Shown: positions 18,276-30,357, counted from the first letter of the stretch. The stretch: 64,000 bases of DNA from Ileibacterium valens (GCF_001945525.1 NZ_MPJW01000260.1:17921-81920); one strand, 5' to 3'. The notes: generated from the sequence alone by a model not told the origin. Program-made: numbers and translations.

Positions 18276-18854
18276 ATGATACTTATTTACGAAGGAAGTC
18301 ATTTCAGGGATCCTAAGGAAAGAAAAAAAATAGAAAGTTTATTCAAGGATCAGAAGATTCGATGGATCTCAGAATCAATGCTCGACCATACGATTGATGA
18401 ACTCTTAAAAGCTCCTGATGATCAGGTGACTGAAAGTCCAGTCCAGAATGCTGTAGCTTCATCTTTAAGCAAGAAGGTTTATCCGAATAAAAAGCATGGC
18501 AATCCCGCCTTAATCTATGTGACGGATATGCCTAGAGAGCGGCTTGAAAAGATTCCGGATCTGCTGGATAAAAATGGATTTGATGATCTGTTTATTGCGG
18601 TTCAAACTCCTGCAAACCAGTCCTGGACTCTGAAAGAACTGCTTGATGAAATGAAAAAAGAACAGGCTTATTTTGATAAGCGCAAAGTTCTTGAATCCTT
18701 AATACAGGCTGCCAATCCGGAGCGTATGAAAACTGAGCCCAAATATGCCGAGGCGGTCATGACCTGCTGGAATATGCTCAGACAGCCAGAGTTTCCAGAA
18801 AGACTGCTCGATATGGCCATCGAGATGCTCGATGCCGCAAACCGTGACATCTGA
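18276..18854 (+). CDS. hypothetical protein, DUF3783-like
   Basis: 192 residues, cytosolic, no membrane segment. Three parts are visible: an N-terminal alpha/beta stretch (MILIYEGSHF); a central stretch ending in FIAVQTPANQSWTLKELLDEM, which resembles the conserved end of DUF3783 (Thr-Pro-x-Asn followed by Trp-Thr); and a helical C-terminus. An AGAGGG ribosome site precedes the ATG. It lies 38 bases before trkA in the same direction, so it may be cotranscribed with the potassium system. No function is known; the family name is my best match by memory. Confidence 0.7.
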   Translation: MILIYEGSHFRDPKERKKIESLFKDQKIRWISESMLDHTIDELLKAPDDQVTESPVQNAVASSLSKKVYPNKKHGNPALIYVTDMPRERLEKIPDLLDKNGFDDLFIAVQTPANQSWTLKELLDEMKKEQAYFDKRKVLESLIQAANPERMKTEPKYAEAVMTCWNMLRQPEFPERLLDMAIEMLDAANRDI

Positions 18855-18892
18855 ATTAAAGAATAACCATAGAAGAGAAGGGGTCATTAATT

Positions 18893-20263
18893 ATGAAGAT
18901 TATGATTATTGGCTGTGGGAAGGTAGGAACTTCGCTGGTTCGGGAATTGAGTCGGGAAGAACATGAAGTCACTGTGATTGATAATCGAGCGGATCGGGCC
19001 AAGGGAATTGTTGGGGAATACGATGTGATGGGGCTGGTCGGATCAGGAATGGATCACAGCCTTTTACAGGAAGGCGGTATCGATCAGACGGATCTGTTTA
19101 TTGCGGTAACTGGGAATGATGAATTAAACCTGCTGTGTTGTCTGCTGGCCAGAAAACTTTGTGAAAATATCCAGACGATTGCCAGGGTTCGCTCACCGGA
19201 ATATTCAGAAACGATCATGGATCTTCAAAGTGACCTGGGAGTTTCGGTCATCATCAATCCGGAACTTGCAGCAGCCAGAGAAGTATTTAAGGCCATTTCG
19301 CTTCCCCCGACTGTTTCTGCAGAAACTTTTTCATCGGATGCTTCTGAGATTTATAAACTGAAAATTCCAAAAGGGTCTGTCCTGGAAGGAATGGCCATTA
19401 AGGATATTCCCCATAAACTGAAAAGCGATATTCTGATCTGTATGGTCGAAAGAAAGGACGATCTTTTTATTCCAGATGGAGAATTTATACTGCATGAAAA
19501 AGATCTGATCTCTATTACCGGACAGCCGAAAAAGAGAATGCAGTTTTTTAAAAAAATTGGGATCAAATCGAATAACGTCCATAACGTCATGGTTATTGGA
19601 GCCGGAAAACTGGCGTTTTATCTGGCCAAAATGCTCGAGAAGACAAACATCAATCTGACGCTGGTCGATAATAATCGGGCAACCTGCGAAAAAATGGCCA
19701 CTTTCTTTCCAAATGCTACGATTATCGAAGGAAATGGTTCCGATCGGGAAATGTTGGCGGATGAAGGTCTTGAAAACATGGACGCATTTGTCTCGTTGAC
19801 CGGTATTGATGAAGAAAACATCATTCTTTCTTTATATATCCGCTCGATTATGCCAATCAAGACCATTACGAAGATCAATCGAATCTCATTTGATGATGTG
19901 ATCAATGCTTTGGATCTTGATACGATCATCAACCCCAAAAAGCTGACCTCAGAAACAATTATCCGTTATGTACGGGCAGCGGAAGGTGGAATGGGATCCA
20001 ACGTGGAAACCGTGCATCGTCTGGCTCAGGATCGGGCAGAAGCCCTGGAGTTTTATATCAGAGAAAAATCAAGAGCGACCAATATACCATTGATGAATTT
20101 AAAGACGAGAAGCGATACCCTGGCAGCTTTAATCGTCCGCGATGGCAAAGCGATTCTGCCGCGAGGAACAGATGAAATTCGAGTAGGAGACAGCGTGATC
20201 TTCATTACCACCCATACTGGCCTTTGCACGTTGGATGATGTGCTTGATGAGGATGTATTATGA
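18893..20263 (+). CDS. trkA: Trk potassium uptake regulator TrkA
   Basis: 456 residues, the length of double-unit TrkA. It carries two RCK units, each a Rossmann NAD-binding (TrkA-N) plus TrkA-C domain. The first nucleotide loop is IIGCGKVGTSL at residues 4-14; the second is VIGAGKLAFYL near residue 233. Acidic residues after each (VIDNR, LVDNN) fit NAD binding. It sits on the cytoplasmic face and gates TrkH. An AGAAGGGG ribosome site precedes the ATG. trkH overlaps its stop by four bases. Confidence 0.96.
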   Translation: MKIMIIGCGKVGTSLVRELSREEHEVTVIDNRADRAKGIVGEYDVMGLVGSGMDHSLLQEGGIDQTDLFIAVTGNDELNLLCCLLARKLCENIQTIARVRSPEYSETIMDLQSDLGVSVIINPELAAAREVFKAISLPPTVSAETFSSDASEIYKLKIPKGSVLEGMAIKDIPHKLKSDILICMVERKDDLFIPDGEFILHEKDLISITGQPKKRMQFFKKIGIKSNNVHNVMVIGAGKLAFYLAKMLEKTNINLTLVDNNRATCEKMATFFPNATIIEGNGSDREMLADEGLENMDAFVSLTGIDEENIILSLYIRSIMPIKTITKINRISFDDVINALDLDTIINPKKLTSETIIRYVRAAEGGMGSNVETVHRLAQDRAEALEFYIREKSRATNIPLMNLKTRSDTLAALIVRDGKAILPRGTDEIRVGDSVIFITTHTGLCTLDDVLDEDVL

Positions 20264-21723
20264 ATTATCTTGTCCTGGCTTATGTACTCGGTGTCGTCTG
20301 CCTGTTTGAGGCCGCATTCATGCTTGTCCCACTAATTACTGCTCTGATTTACAAAGAGGGCAGTATAGCTGTGGTCTATTTGCTGTCGACTTTGATCTGT
20401 ACGACGATTGGGGCTGTCCTGGTGATTATTTCGGGTAAGAATCGAAAGATCCGGGCCAAAGAAGGAATGATTGCCGTGGCCCTGAGCTGGATTGTCATGT
20501 CGCTTTTAGGCGCTTTGCCGTTTTTTATTTCTGGGGAGATTCCAAAGTATGTTGATGCGTTTTTTGAAACAGTCTCAGGATTTACGACAACCGGCAGCAC
20601 GATTTTAACGAATGTCAGCAAGCTTTCCTATGCCAATCGGATGTGGAGATCCTTTACGCATTGGGTTGGGGGAATGGGCGTTATTGTTTTCATTCTCTCG
20701 CTTTTGCCTTCTGCGGGTGGAAGTTTTATGAATCTGATGGCCGCTGAATCACCTGGTCCGGATGTATCCAAAATCGTGCCCAAGGTTAGAGATACCGCAA
20801 AGACGCTTTACCGAATCTATATCGGAATGACACTGATTCAGCTTGTGCTTCTGCTTCTGGCCGGAATGAATGCCTTTGATGCGATTACTCTGACGATGGG
20901 AACGGCTGGAACGGGTGGATTTGCGGTTCGTTCGGATGGCTTTGATTCTTACACCCTGCTGCAAACCGGAATTATTGCGGTTTTCATGCTTCTGTTTGGA
21001 ATCAACTTTAATTTTTATGTTCTCTTATTAAGAGGAAAAAGAAAACAGGCTTTTCGAATGGAAGAAGTAGTCAGCTACATTGGAATCATTCTTGCAGCGA
21101 CCACAGTGATCGTCATTTCTGTTCAGAGTCTGTTTCCAGATCTGTTTCTGGCGATTCATCATGTTTTCTTTACCGTCTCTTCGATCATTACAACCACCGG
21201 ATATGCTACTGTTGATTTCAACCTCTGGACACCGATTGCCCAGATTATTCTGGTTTTGTTAATGATATGCGGAGCGTGTGCTGGATCGACAGGCGGCGGT
21301 TTTAAGGTATCAAGAATTAATATCATCCTGAAAGGAGTTAAAAAAGAGTTTTCGACTCTGGTTCATCCTCGTTCAGTCAAAAAAGTCCGTATGGATGGAA
21401 AACCCATCGCGCATGAAATTGTGCGAAGTGTCAATGTATTTCTGGCGATCTATATATCCATTTTTGTATTCAGCCTGATTCTGATTGCTTTGGATGGAAA
21501 AGATCTGGTGACGAATTTTACTTCTGTGGCCGCGACACTAAACAATATAGGTCCTGGACTTGGTGAAGTGGGTCCGATGGGCAGCTTCGCAGACTTTTCG
21601 CCATTTGCCAAACTGGTTTTCTGTTTTGATATGCTGGCTGGACGTTTGGAGCTCTTGCCGATTCTGCTTCTTTTTCTTCCTTCCATGTGGTTTCGAAGAA
21701 ACAGACGCATAGTTTCGCAATAA
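20260..21723 (+). CDS. trkH: Trk potassium transporter membrane subunit TrkH
   Basis: 487 residues with about ten to twelve hydrophobic segments arranged as four membrane-loop-membrane units. The pore loops are visible: SGFTTTGSTIL, GTAGTGGFAVRS, ITTTGYATVD, and a degenerate fourth near NNIGPGLGEVG. WVGGMGVIVF is typical for TrkH/KtrB. It imports potassium with TrkA as gate. The start overlaps the trkA stop (ATGA). The gene is followed by a long non-coding stretch before rpoB. Confidence 0.95.
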   Translation: MNYLVLAYVLGVVCLFEAAFMLVPLITALIYKEGSIAVVYLLSTLICTTIGAVLVIISGKNRKIRAKEGMIAVALSWIVMSLLGALPFFISGEIPKYVDAFFETVSGFTTTGSTILTNVSKLSYANRMWRSFTHWVGGMGVIVFILSLLPSAGGSFMNLMAAESPGPDVSKIVPKVRDTAKTLYRIYIGMTLIQLVLLLLAGMNAFDAITLTMGTAGTGGFAVRSDGFDSYTLLQTGIIAVFMLLFGINFNFYVLLLRGKRKQAFRMEEVVSYIGIILAATTVIVISVQSLFPDLFLAIHHVFFTVSSIITTTGYATVDFNLWTPIAQIILVLLMICGACAGSTGGGFKVSRINIILKGVKKEFSTLVHPRSVKKVRMDGKPIAHEIVRSVNVFLAIYISIFVFSLILIALDGKDLVTNFTSVAATLNNIGPGLGEVGPMGSFADFSPFAKLVFCFDMLAGRLELLPILLLFLPSMWFRRNRRIVSQ

Positions 21724-21827
21724 AAAAAAACAGACTGCATCACTCAGGTTTCCTGTTTCCAAAAAAGCTGCTGATAAACATTTCGGATAATTTTCATACA
21801 GAAAAAATTCAACGATTCATACATATG

Positions 21828-21893
21828 AAGGTTTCGGTAAGCCGCTGCAGTTGCAGCGATAGCCAAAGATGTGGCTTCTTACTGAAACCTTTT
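21828..21893 (+). ncRNA. branched RNA element before rpoB, possible terminator or small RNA
   Basis: An outer stem (21828-21841 with 21878-21891, one G-U pair) encloses two hairpins: CGCTGCA/TGCAGCG at 21843-21858 and AGCC/GGCT at 21861-21876. TTTTGTTT follows. This makes a compact three-way junction. It may end trkH transcription or be a short RNA. No known family was recognised. Confidence 0.55.
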
Positions 21894-22184
21894 GTTTACT
21901 TGTAAAAGGAAATTATTCATTAGTGAGCAGCAAGAGAACAACAGACCATAGCGAAAAGTTTAAACAAAGTCTGAACCATTCAATCTGCCATTTACAGAAC
22001 CTACGAGAATAACAGAAATGAACGTACAGGAAATGCAAAAAAAACTGGAAAATGAACTCTCTGAAGCAAGAGTGGTCACAGAAAAGGAAAAAAATGAAAT
22101 GTCAACGACAAAATGAGCAAAAAAGAATAACCCTGAAAATGTCTAGTCTAGAATATGGATGACTTATGCCAATTTGATTCGAGT
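21894..22184 (+). other. intergenic stretch before the rpoB promoter
   Basis: About 290 bases. A 32-codon frame (22018-22116) encodes a Lys/Glu-rich helix but lacks a convincing ribosome site. Otherwise nothing is seen. Confidence 0.4.
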
Positions 22185-22213
22185 TTGACATATGGATTTT
22201 AATCTTATATTAT
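22185..22213 (+). promoter_or_regulatory. strong sigma-A promoter of rpoBC
   Basis: TTGACA (22185-22190), 17 bases, TATTAT (22208-22213). The -35 box is perfect and the -10 box has one mismatch. The GTG start of rpoB follows at 22280. Confidence 0.82.
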
Positions 22214-22279
22214 TGTAAATTGCATGATAGTCTAAAGAAAGACTGTTTGTGGACCCTAGATACGAAAGGAAGGCGCGAA

Positions 22280-25200
22280 GTGGAGAATAACAAATCTTAT
22301 AAAATTGTCCCTGAAGGCAAGAAAGCTGTCCGACGGGATTATTCAAAAGTGTCCGGAAATTTGGAACTCCCAAACCTGGTAGAAATCCAGACCGATTCAT
22401 TTGACTGGTTCAAAGCCAAGGGGATCCAGGAAGTCTTCGATGAGATTTTCCCAATCGAAAACTATAACAAGGATATCAAACTGAATTTCAAAGGATACAC
22501 CTTTGAAAAACCGAAATACGACGCCGAACAGTCCATGTACAGAGAATGCAACTATGCTGCGCCTCTGTATGCTCAGATGGAACTTGAAATAACTAACGAC
22601 AATGGTGAAGTCATTACGAGAAACGAGGATGTGTTCCTGGGTGATTTCCCGCTGATGACCGATACCGGTACATTTATTATCAACGGAGCTGAACGTGTAA
22701 TCGTCAGCCAGATCGTCCGTTCCCCCGGAGTTTATTTTTCTGAAAGCTTCGATGTAAAAACAGGTAAGCAGAACTATGATTCTGAACTGATCCCAAGCCG
22801 GGGAACCTGGCTTGAATTCAATACGGAGCAAAAGAAGAACTCACTAGGACGTACCTTTAATGTTTCCATTGACCGCAGAAGAAAAGTGCTTTTCTCAATC
22901 CTTTTCAAAGCTCTTGGAATGAGCTTCGGAATTGAAAAAGGCGAAGATTCTCGTGATGTAAAACCGCTTGAAACATTCCTGAAAGCTATGGGCAAAACCT
23001 GGAATGATGTAATGCAGGATCCAGAAGGCCGTGAATACATGGACCTTTACCTGACCCTCTATAATTCCTTCTTTGGAAAATACGAAGAAATTGAGAATAC
23101 TCTGCTCAATGACAAAGTAAAAACCACAGAAGAAGCTCTGCTTTCCTTCTATGAAAACCAGCGCAGTGATGAAATTCCAACACTGGATGGATCCATTTCA
23201 CTGATGCAGGCTAAATTCTTTGATCACCGCCGCTACGACTTAACGAAGGCTGGACGCTACAAATTAGGCAAAAAGCTGAATGCGGTTGCGCGTACCATGA
23301 ATACAAACTTAGCCCATGACATTCTTGATGTCAACGGCAATCTGTTTATGAAGAAGGGTACACACATTACGCGTGATGAAAGAAACGCTTTAAAGGAAGT
23401 TCTTAGCAAGGGCGGATACATGAATCCGTTCCCGTTCCGTTCTGAATTCCATGAAGAAGATATCGTCGAAATTCCGGCATCCTACAATTCCGGATTAATC
23501 GGCCGTATTCTTGCGGATGACATCGAAATCAATGGAGTTCTTTACGAAGCAGGACAGGTGCTTTCTGATCAGGATGTGGCTGAAATTTATCGTTTTGGCA
23601 AACCGGTCAAAATCTATGCCGGTCTGATTGCTAAACCTGTATTGCTGACGGAAGAAAATATTGATCCGGTTCTGAATTATGGACAGCGTCTGTTTGCTTT
23701 AGGACGCCTGACCAATGATGCCGGAGCTGACATCATTTCCGAAGAAATGCAGGAACCAATTGTTAACCGCTATGAACCAGGGGTGGCTCCAGAACGTCTT
23801 GATGATGCAGCCATCTTTGAAATCAAGGGCGAAAGTCAGAAACAGGATGTTTATGCCTGGCTGATTGGTGCGGCTGTTCAGGAAATTGATGTAGAAGACC
23901 GCAATGGAAATCTGATCCACATTATTGGTAACGATCCATTTGCCAACAAATACACAGTAACCATTCCTGATATTTATGCTTTCTTCTCCTATGACCTGAA
24001 CGTTATGGATGGAATCGGAGAAACCGATGATATCGATATGCTTGGCAACCGTCGAATCCGCGCCGTAGGTGAATTGATTCAGAACCAGTTCCGTATCGGT
24101 TTATCCCGTATGGAACGCGTTGTTAAGGAAAGAATGTCCATTCAGGAAAAGGACAATATCACTCCAAGAAAATTAACGAACATTCGTCCGCTGACTGCAG
24201 CGATCAAGGAATTCTTCTCTTCTTCGCAGCTGTCACAGTTTATGGACCAGCAGAACCCATTAGCTGAATTAACCAATAAACGCCGTATTTCTGCATTAGG
24301 ACCTGGTGGTCTTTCCAGAGAACGCGCCGGATTTGAAGTTCGTGACGTACATTCTTCTCACTATGGAAGAATTTGTCCAATTGAAACCCCTGAAGGTCCA
24401 AACATCGGTCTGATCTCTAACCTGACAACATATGCCAAGATCAACCAGTATGGATTTATTCAGACTCCATATCGTCCGGTTAATCCGGATGGAACCGTAT
24501 CTGAAGAAGCGGTATACCTTTCTGCAGATGAAGAAGCCGATTACGTTATTGCTCAGGCCAACGAAGTCCGCAACGGCCGTCTGATTAATGAACGTGTCGT
24601 TGCCAGAAAGAATGGCGATACCATCATCGCAGCAAGAGAAGATGTAGAGCTCGCTGACGTCAGTCCAAAACAGATCGTATCGGTTGCGACTGCCTGCGTT
24701 CCGTTCCTCGAAAACGACGATGCTTCCCGTGCCCTGATGGGTGCCAACATGCAGCGTCAGGCTGTACCACTTTTAGTTCCGCATTCTCCATATGTAGGAA
24801 CTGGTATTGAATATAAGATCGCCAAGGACTCCGGTGTCGGTATCGTTGCCCGTGAAGACGGGGAAATTACTTACGTCGATTCACTGCGAATTGTAAATAC
24901 AGATTCCAAAGGCGTTAACCATACTTACCAGCTGCGTAAATTCAGCCGTTCAAATGCTTCGACCTGTATTAACCAGCGTCCAATTGTTAAAGTTGGCGAA
25001 AAGGTTGAAAAGGGAGACATCCTTGCGGATGGGCCATCCATGGAAAATGGTGAACTTGCATTAGGACAGAACGTAACCATCGCCTACATGACCTGGTATG
25101 GATACAACTATGAAGATGCCATCATCATGTCTGAACGTATGGTTGCTGATGATGTGTACACTTCCATTCACCTTGAGGAATATGACATCGATTGCCGCGA

Positions 25201-26419
25201 TACCAAGCTTGGACCAGAAGAAATCACTCGTGACATTCCAAACGTGGGTGAAAATGCAGTGAAGAAACTGGATGCCAATGGCGTCATCATGGTTGGTGCG
25301 GAAGTTCGCGAAGGCGATATTCTGGTTGGTAAAGTCACTCCAAAAGGACAGAGTGAAGTTTCTCCGGAAGAAAAACTTCTGCTTGCGATCTTTGGTGAAA
25401 AATCCAGAGAAGTTCGCGACAACTCCCTGAAAGTACCTCATGGTGGTGCTGGTATCGTTCATTCCATCCGCACATTCAAACGCGGCGATGGAAGCGACCT
25501 TCCACCAGGAGTCAACGAACGCATTAAAGTTTATATCGCCCAGAAACGTAAGATTTCTGAAGGGGATAAGATGTCCGGACGTCATGGTAACAAAGGTGTT
25601 ATCTCCAAGATTCTGCCGCTTGAAGACATGCCGTTTATGGCGGATGGAACGCCAATCGATATCATTCTGAATCCATTTGGTGTGCCTTCCCGTATGAATA
25701 TCGGACAGATTCTTGAAATCCATCTTGGTTATGCAGCCAAGAAGCTCAACCAGAAGTTTGCGACTCCAGTATTCGATGGTCTTTCCAACGAAGATCTGGC
25801 TGATGTCATGAAAGAAGCACAGATGACAGTCGATGGAAAACAGGTTCTTTATGATGGTCAGACGGGTCTGCCATTTGATGAACGTATTTCTGTTGGTGTC
25901 ATGTACATGATCAAGCTGGCTCACATGGTTGACGATAAACTGCATGCCCGTGCAACTGGTCCATATTCCATGGTTACTCAGCAGCCGCTTGGTGGTAAAG
26001 CTCAGAATGGTGGACAGAGATTTGGTGAAATGGAAGTCTGGGCTCTTGAAGCTTATGGAGCTTCCCATACCCTTCAGGAAATCCTGACCATCAAGTCTGA
26101 CGACATTCAGGGACGTATCAAGACCTATGAAGCCATCATTAAAGGCAAGGATATTCCAGAACCAGGTGTTCCAGAATCCTTCAGAGTACTGATGCACGAA
26201 CTGCAGGGTCTTGCTATTGACGTGCGTCTGCTTGATGAAAACAACAACGAAGTAGATATCAATACCGATGACGATGATGAGGGAATCATCACCGTTGAGG
26301 CTCATGAACATACAGAGGAAGAGCAGGAAGTTCCAGCATCGGAACAGCTTGAAAACGACCTCGAAGACGACCTGAACAATGGAGGATTCTCCATTGTAGA
26401 TGAAGAACAGGAGGCTTAA
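22280..26419 (+). CDS. rpoB: DNA-directed RNA polymerase beta subunit
   Basis: I choose the GTG at 22280 because GAAAGGAAGG lies seven bases upstream and the upstream in-frame TTG falls beside the promoter. That gives 1379 residues, longer than B. subtilis RpoB, with an acidic tail. The beta subunit forms half of the RNA polymerase active cleft. The rifampicin region reads [20 protein letters not shown] followed by [10 protein letters not shown], and the beta hallmark [10 protein letters not shown] is present. Asn666 stands where E. coli has His526. rpoC starts two bases after the stop. No rplJ or rplL gene precedes it; trkH does. Confidence 0.98.
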   Translation: MENNKSYKIVPEGKKAVRRDYSKVSGNLELPNLVEIQTDSFDWFKAKGIQEVFDEIFPIENYNKDIKLNFKGYTFEKPKYDAEQSMYRECNYAAPLYAQMELEITNDNGEVITRNEDVFLGDFPLMTDTGTFIINGAERVIVSQIVRSPGVYFSESFDVKTGKQNYDSELIPSRGTWLEFNTEQKKNSLGRTFNVSIDRRRKVLFSILFKALGMSFGIEKGEDSRDVKPLETFLKAMGKTWNDVMQDPEGREYMDLYLTLYNSFFGKYEEIENTLLNDKVKTTEEALLSFYENQRSDEIPTLDGSISLMQAKFFDHRRYDLTKAGRYKLGKKLNAVARTMNTNLAHDILDVNGNLFMKKGTHITRDERNALKEVLSKGGYMNPFPFRSEFHEEDIVEIPASYNSGLIGRILADDIEINGVLYEAGQVLSDQDVAEIYRFGKPVKIYAGLIAKPVLLTEENIDPVLNYGQRLFALGRLTNDAGADIISEEMQEPIVNRYEPGVAPERLDDAAIFEIKGESQKQDVYAWLIGAAVQEIDVEDRNGNLIHIIGNDPFANKYTVTIPDIYAFFSYDLNVMDGIGETDDIDMLGNRRIRAVGELIQNQFRIGLSRMERVVKERMSIQEKDNITPRKLTNIRPLTAAIKEFFSSSQLSQFMDQQNPLAELTNKRRISALGPGGLSRERAGFEVRDVHSSHYGRICPIETPEGPNIGLISNLTTYAKINQYGFIQTPYRPVNPDGTVSEEAVYLSADEEADYVIAQANEVRNGRLINERVVARKNGDTIIAAREDVELADVSPKQIVSVATACVPFLENDDASRALMGANMQRQAVPLLVPHSPYVGTGIEYKIAKDSGVGIVAREDGEITYVDSLRIVNTDSKGVNHTYQLRKFSRSNASTCINQRPIVKVGEKVEKGDILADGPSMENGELALGQNVTIAYMTWYGYNYEDAIIMSERMVADDVYTSIHLEEYDIDCRDTKLGPEEITRDIPNVGENAVKKLDANGVIMVGAEVREGDILVGKVTPKGQSEVSPEEKLLLAIFGEKSREVRDNSLKVPHGGAGIVHSIRTFKRGDGSDLPPGVNERIKVYIAQKRKISEGDKMSGRHGNKGVISKILPLEDMPFMADGTPIDIILNPFGVPSRMNIGQILEIHLGYAAKKLNQKFATPVFDGLSNEDLADVMKEAQMTVDGKQVLYDGQTGLPFDERISVGVMYMIKLAHMVDDKLHARATGPYSMVTQQPLGGKAQNGGQRFGEMEVWALEAYGASHTLQEILTIKSDDIQGRIKTYEAIIKGKDIPEPGVPESFRVLMHELQGLAIDVRLLDENNNEVDINTDDDDEGIITVEAHEHTEEEQEVPASEQLENDLEDDLNNGGFSIVDEEQEA

Positions 26420-26421
26420 TT

Positions 26422-29400
26422 TTGAGCGTAAACAACTTTGCCTCAATTCAGGTAAGCCTTGCCTCTCCGGAAACCATTCTGAAATGGTCTCATGGAGAAG
26501 TAACTAAACCTGAAACAATCAACTACCGCTCTCAGAAAGCGGAAAAAGACGGTTTATTCTGTGAAAGAATTTTCGGACCGACAAAGGACTGGGAATGCGC
26601 CTGCGGAAAATATAAAAAAGTCCGCTTTAAAGGTGTAGTCTGCGACCGATGCGGAGTCGAAATCACAAAATCGAGCGTACGCCGTGAGCGCATGGGACAC
26701 ATCTCCCTTGCGGCTCCGGTCGCTCATATCTGGTATCTGCGCGGTATTCCAAGCCGTATGGCCTTACTGCTTGATATCACCCCAAAACAGCTTGAAGAAG
26801 TTGTTTATTTTGTCAGCTATATCGTCACAGATCCTATGGACACTGACCTGCAGTATAAGCAGGTTCTTTCCGAAAAGGAATTCCGTGAAGCTCAGGCAAC
26901 CTATGGCCCTGGTGCTTTCAAAGCCCAGACCGGTGCTGAAGCTGTTTTAAAACTGCTTCAGGATATCGATCTGGAAAAGGAATATGACGATGTTCAAAAG
27001 GCTCTTGAAAAAGCGACGGGTGAAAAACGAAAAAAGCTGATCAAACGTCTGGATACAATCAATTCATTCCGTCATTCCGACAACAAACCTGAATGGATGA
27101 TTCTGACAAATATTCCAGTTATACCACCTGATCTGCGTCCAATGCTTCAGCTGGATGGCGGACGCTTTGCAACCTCTGATTTAAATGACCTTTATCGTCG
27201 TGTCATTACCCGTAATAATCGTCTGCGCAAGCTGCTCGATCTGGGAACTCCAAATATCATCGTTCAGAACGAAAAACGTATGCTTCAGGAAGCGGTTGAT
27301 GCTCTGATCGATAATGGTCGCCGTTCCAAACCAATCACGGGTGCTGGTGGACGTGCTCTTAAATCCCTTTCTCATTCTCTGAAAGGTAAACAGGGACGTT
27401 TCCGTCAGAATCTTCTTGGTAAACGTGTTGACTTCTCCGGACGTTCTGTAATCGCAGTAGGACCAGATCTGAAGATGTACCAGTGCGGTATTCCGCGCGA
27501 AATGGCTATCAATCTGTTTAAGCCATTTGTTATTAACGAAATCGTGAATCAGCATCTGGTAAGCAATCCGAAGAACGCTGAAAAGATGATTGAACGCCGC
27601 GATCCTCGAATCTGGGATATCGTTGAAAAGGTCATCGATGGTTATCCAGTTCTGTTAAACCGTGCGCCTACGCTGCACCGATTAGGTATTCAGGCCTTCC
27701 TGCCTAAACTGGTAGAAGGAAGAGCCATGCGTCTGCACCCATTGGTATGTACTGCCTTCAACGCAGACTTCGATGGTGACCAGATGGCCATTCACGTACC
27801 TCTTGGTGAAGAAGCACGTGCGGAAGCACTCGTTATGATGCTTGGTTCTCATAACATTCTTGGACCTAAGGATGGAAAACCAATCGTTACTCCAGGTCAG
27901 GACATGGTTATGGGTAACTTCTATCTGACGATGGAAGAAACCAAACAGGAACTTCTTGAAGAAGCAGAACGCTACCGCAAAGTCGGCGAAGAAAAAGAAG
28001 CTGCTGCATGGGAACGCTATGCCAATGCAGAAGGTACTGTCTACGCTGATGTGGATGAGGTTATGCTTGCTTACAATACAAATCAGGTACACCTGCATTC
28101 CCGTATTGCTCTGCCTGTATCTGGTCTGAAGAAATCTTCCTTCAAGGAAGAACATGAAAATGATTACCTGATTACTACACCAGGAAAAATCATCTTCAAC
28201 TCGATGTTCCCAGAGGATTTCCCATTTATCAATGAGGTATCTGCAGCGAACTTCGAAGCCACTCCTGATAAATACTTCGCTGCTCCAGGTGAAGACATCA
28301 AGGAAAAAATCGCAGGTCTTGAAATTACCGAAGCCGTTAAGAAAAAAGACCTCGGAAAAGTTATTGCCGAAGTCTTCAAACGTTATCCGGTAGACGATAC
28401 AGCTGAAATTCTTGACCAGATCAAATCTCTTGGATTCAAGTATTCCACTGTAGCTGGTATTACCGTTGCGCTTTCTGATATCGAAGTGGCTCCAAACAAG
28501 GAAGAACACGTGGCTTACGGCCGTGAAAAGGCTGACCAGCTTAAACGCCTTCAGCAAAAAGGAATGCTAACCATGGAAGAATGGGAACGCCACCTGAACA
28601 AACTGTGGGCTGATGTCAAGGACGATATCGTTGAAGAGCTGATGAGTAATCTGCCTCGTAAGAACCCAATCAACATGATGGCGACTTCCGGTGCACGTGG
28701 TAATACTTCCAACTTTACCCAGCTGGCTGGAATGCGTGGTCTGATGGCTCGACCTGCTAAAGGTAAATCCCGTGCTGGTGAATATGTTCCATCCATCATC
28801 GAAGTACCGATCTATTCCTGCTTCCGTGAAGGACTCAATGTATCCGAGTTCTTTATTTCTACCCATGGTGTGCGTAAAGGTCTGACCGATACCGCGCTGA
28901 AGACGGCTGAATCTGGATACCTGACTCGTCGTCTGGTTGACGTAGCACAGGATGTCATCATTAAGGAAGACGACTGTGGAACAGATAAGGGATTCCTGGT
29001 AGAAGACCTGGTAGACCGTAAAACCGATACGATCATTGAACCTCTCTATGATCGTCTGGTTGGACGTTACTCCAAAGAAGATGTTTACGATCCGAAGACC
29101 AATGAACTGATCATTGAATCGGATAAATATATAACTGAAGATCTGGCTCATAAGATTGTCGATGCCGGCATTACTCAGATGCTGATCCGTTCACCATTTA
29201 CCTGCAAATCCACTAACGGTATCTGCCGTATGTGCTATGGCAAGAACATGGCGACTGGACGTGATGTTGAAGTCGGTGAAGCTGTTGGTACAATGGCTGC
29301 CCAGTCAATCGGTGAACCTGGTACTCAGCTGACCATGCGTACCTTCCATACCGGTGGTGTTGCCGGTGGTGATGGTGGAGACATCACTCAGGGTCTTCCT

Positions 29401-30336
29401 CGTGTTGAAGAGCTGTTCGAAGCCCGTCATCCAAAAGGTGTTGCCGTCATTGCTCAGATTTCTGGTCAGATTACATCGATCGAACGTATCGATGGTACTC
29501 TGCGTCAGGAAATTATTGTTACAAACGACACTGAATCTGTTTCCCATAAGATCAATGCCAATCAGACATTACGTCCATGGGTAACTGTTGGTGCTGAAAT
29601 TGAAGCCGGTCAGCCAATGACAGAAGGACCACTCGATCCGAAGGAACTTCTTGCCGTTGCCGGTGTTAATGAAGTTCAGAACTATATTCTGAAAGAAGTT
29701 AAGAAGGTTTATCAGTCTCAGGGTATCGAAATTTCCGATAAACACCTTGAAGTTATGATTCGCCAGATGATGAAGAAAGTTATCGTAACCGATCCGGGAG
29801 ATACTGATCTGAATGTTGGAGTTCAGCTTTCCCTGAATAACATTACGAAGATTAACAAGGATGCTTTACTTTCCGGTAAAACTCCTGCAACCTTCAAACC
29901 GGTTCTGCTTGGTATTTCCAAGTCTTCTGTTGAAACTGATTCCTTCTTATCTGCTGCATCCTTCCAGGAAACCACAAAGGTTCTTACCGATGCAACAATC
30001 AAGGGTAAAGTCGATCACCTGATCGGTCTGAAGGAAAATGTTATCATTGGTAAACTGATTCCTGCTGGAACCGGATGCAAGGGCGACCGTCCTCAGAACC
30101 TGCTGGTTGCTGAAAAAGCAGCTCAGTTAAGGGCAAAACGTCTGGCTCGAGTTGAAGAAGCAAAGAGTGAAGACGAAGAATTCGACAAGATTGTTCAGAA
30201 TTCGATGCCTGTAGTTGAAGAGGCTCCAGAACTTCCAGAACCAGCTGATGATTTTTCCTTAATGGAAAATGATAATATCCTCAATGACCCACAGGGTTTT
30301 GCGGAAGCTCTTTCCCATATGGATGATCTGAAGTAA
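26422..30336 (+). CDS. rpoC: DNA-directed RNA polymerase beta' subunit
   Basis: 1304 residues, starting at a TTG with AACAGGAGGC as ribosome site, two bases after rpoB. It is about 100 residues longer than B. subtilis RpoC, mostly through an acidic C-terminal tail. The N-terminal zinc finger has cysteines in CACGKYKK and VVCDRCG. The catalytic NADFDGD is at residues 447-453, with magnesium ligands Asp449, Asp451 and Asp453. The second zinc site is in [13 protein letters not shown], and the trigger-loop part follows [19 protein letters not shown]. It ends just before a strong terminator. Confidence 0.98.
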   Translation: MSVNNFASIQVSLASPETILKWSHGEVTKPETINYRSQKAEKDGLFCERIFGPTKDWECACGKYKKVRFKGVVCDRCGVEITKSSVRRERMGHISLAAPVAHIWYLRGIPSRMALLLDITPKQLEEVVYFVSYIVTDPMDTDLQYKQVLSEKEFREAQATYGPGAFKAQTGAEAVLKLLQDIDLEKEYDDVQKALEKATGEKRKKLIKRLDTINSFRHSDNKPEWMILTNIPVIPPDLRPMLQLDGGRFATSDLNDLYRRVITRNNRLRKLLDLGTPNIIVQNEKRMLQEAVDALIDNGRRSKPITGAGGRALKSLSHSLKGKQGRFRQNLLGKRVDFSGRSVIAVGPDLKMYQCGIPREMAINLFKPFVINEIVNQHLVSNPKNAEKMIERRDPRIWDIVEKVIDGYPVLLNRAPTLHRLGIQAFLPKLVEGRAMRLHPLVCTAFNADFDGDQMAIHVPLGEEARAEALVMMLGSHNILGPKDGKPIVTPGQDMVMGNFYLTMEETKQELLEEAERYRKVGEEKEAAAWERYANAEGTVYADVDEVMLAYNTNQVHLHSRIALPVSGLKKSSFKEEHENDYLITTPGKIIFNSMFPEDFPFINEVSAANFEATPDKYFAAPGEDIKEKIAGLEITEAVKKKDLGKVIAEVFKRYPVDDTAEILDQIKSLGFKYSTVAGITVALSDIEVAPNKEEHVAYGREKADQLKRLQQKGMLTMEEWERHLNKLWADVKDDIVEELMSNLPRKNPINMMATSGARGNTSNFTQLAGMRGLMARPAKGKSRAGEYVPSIIEVPIYSCFREGLNVSEFFISTHGVRKGLTDTALKTAESGYLTRRLVDVAQDVIIKEDDCGTDKGFLVEDLVDRKTDTIIEPLYDRLVGRYSKEDVYDPKTNELIIESDKYITEDLAHKIVDAGITQMLIRSPFTCKSTNGICRMCYGKNMATGRDVEVGEAVGTMAAQSIGEPGTQLTMRTFHTGGVAGGDGGDITQGLPRVEELFEARHPKGVAVIAQISGQITSIERIDGTLRQEIIVTNDTESVSHKINANQTLRPWVTVGAEIEAGQPMTEGPLDPKELLAVAGVNEVQNYILKEVKKVYQSQGIEISDKHLEVMIRQMMKKVIVTDPGDTDLNVGVQLSLNNITKINKDALLSGKTPATFKPVLLGISKSSVETDSFLSAASFQETTKVLTDATIKGKVDHLIGLKENVIIGKLIPAGTGCKGDRPQNLLVAEKAAQLRAKRLARVEEAKSEDEEFDKIVQNSMPVVEEAPELPEPADDFSLMENDNILNDPQGFAEALSHMDDLK

Positions 30337-30357
30337 AAAAACAATATGAGCTGTAAA

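Noticed and set aside
22220..22280. Upstream TTG as rpoB start
   Set aside because: It would begin only seven bases after the -10 box and lacks a ribosome site; the GTG at 22280 has both a good site and the family N-terminus.
25061..26446. 461-codon open frame on the minus strand within rpoB
   Set aside because: It is an antisense frame of a highly conserved gene, rich in Phe, Ile and Trp with no domain or ribosome site; a by-product of rpoB codon use.
27682..28557. 291-codon minus-strand frame within rpoC
   Set aside because: Antisense shadow with unnatural aromatic-rich composition; rpoC is certain on the plus strand.
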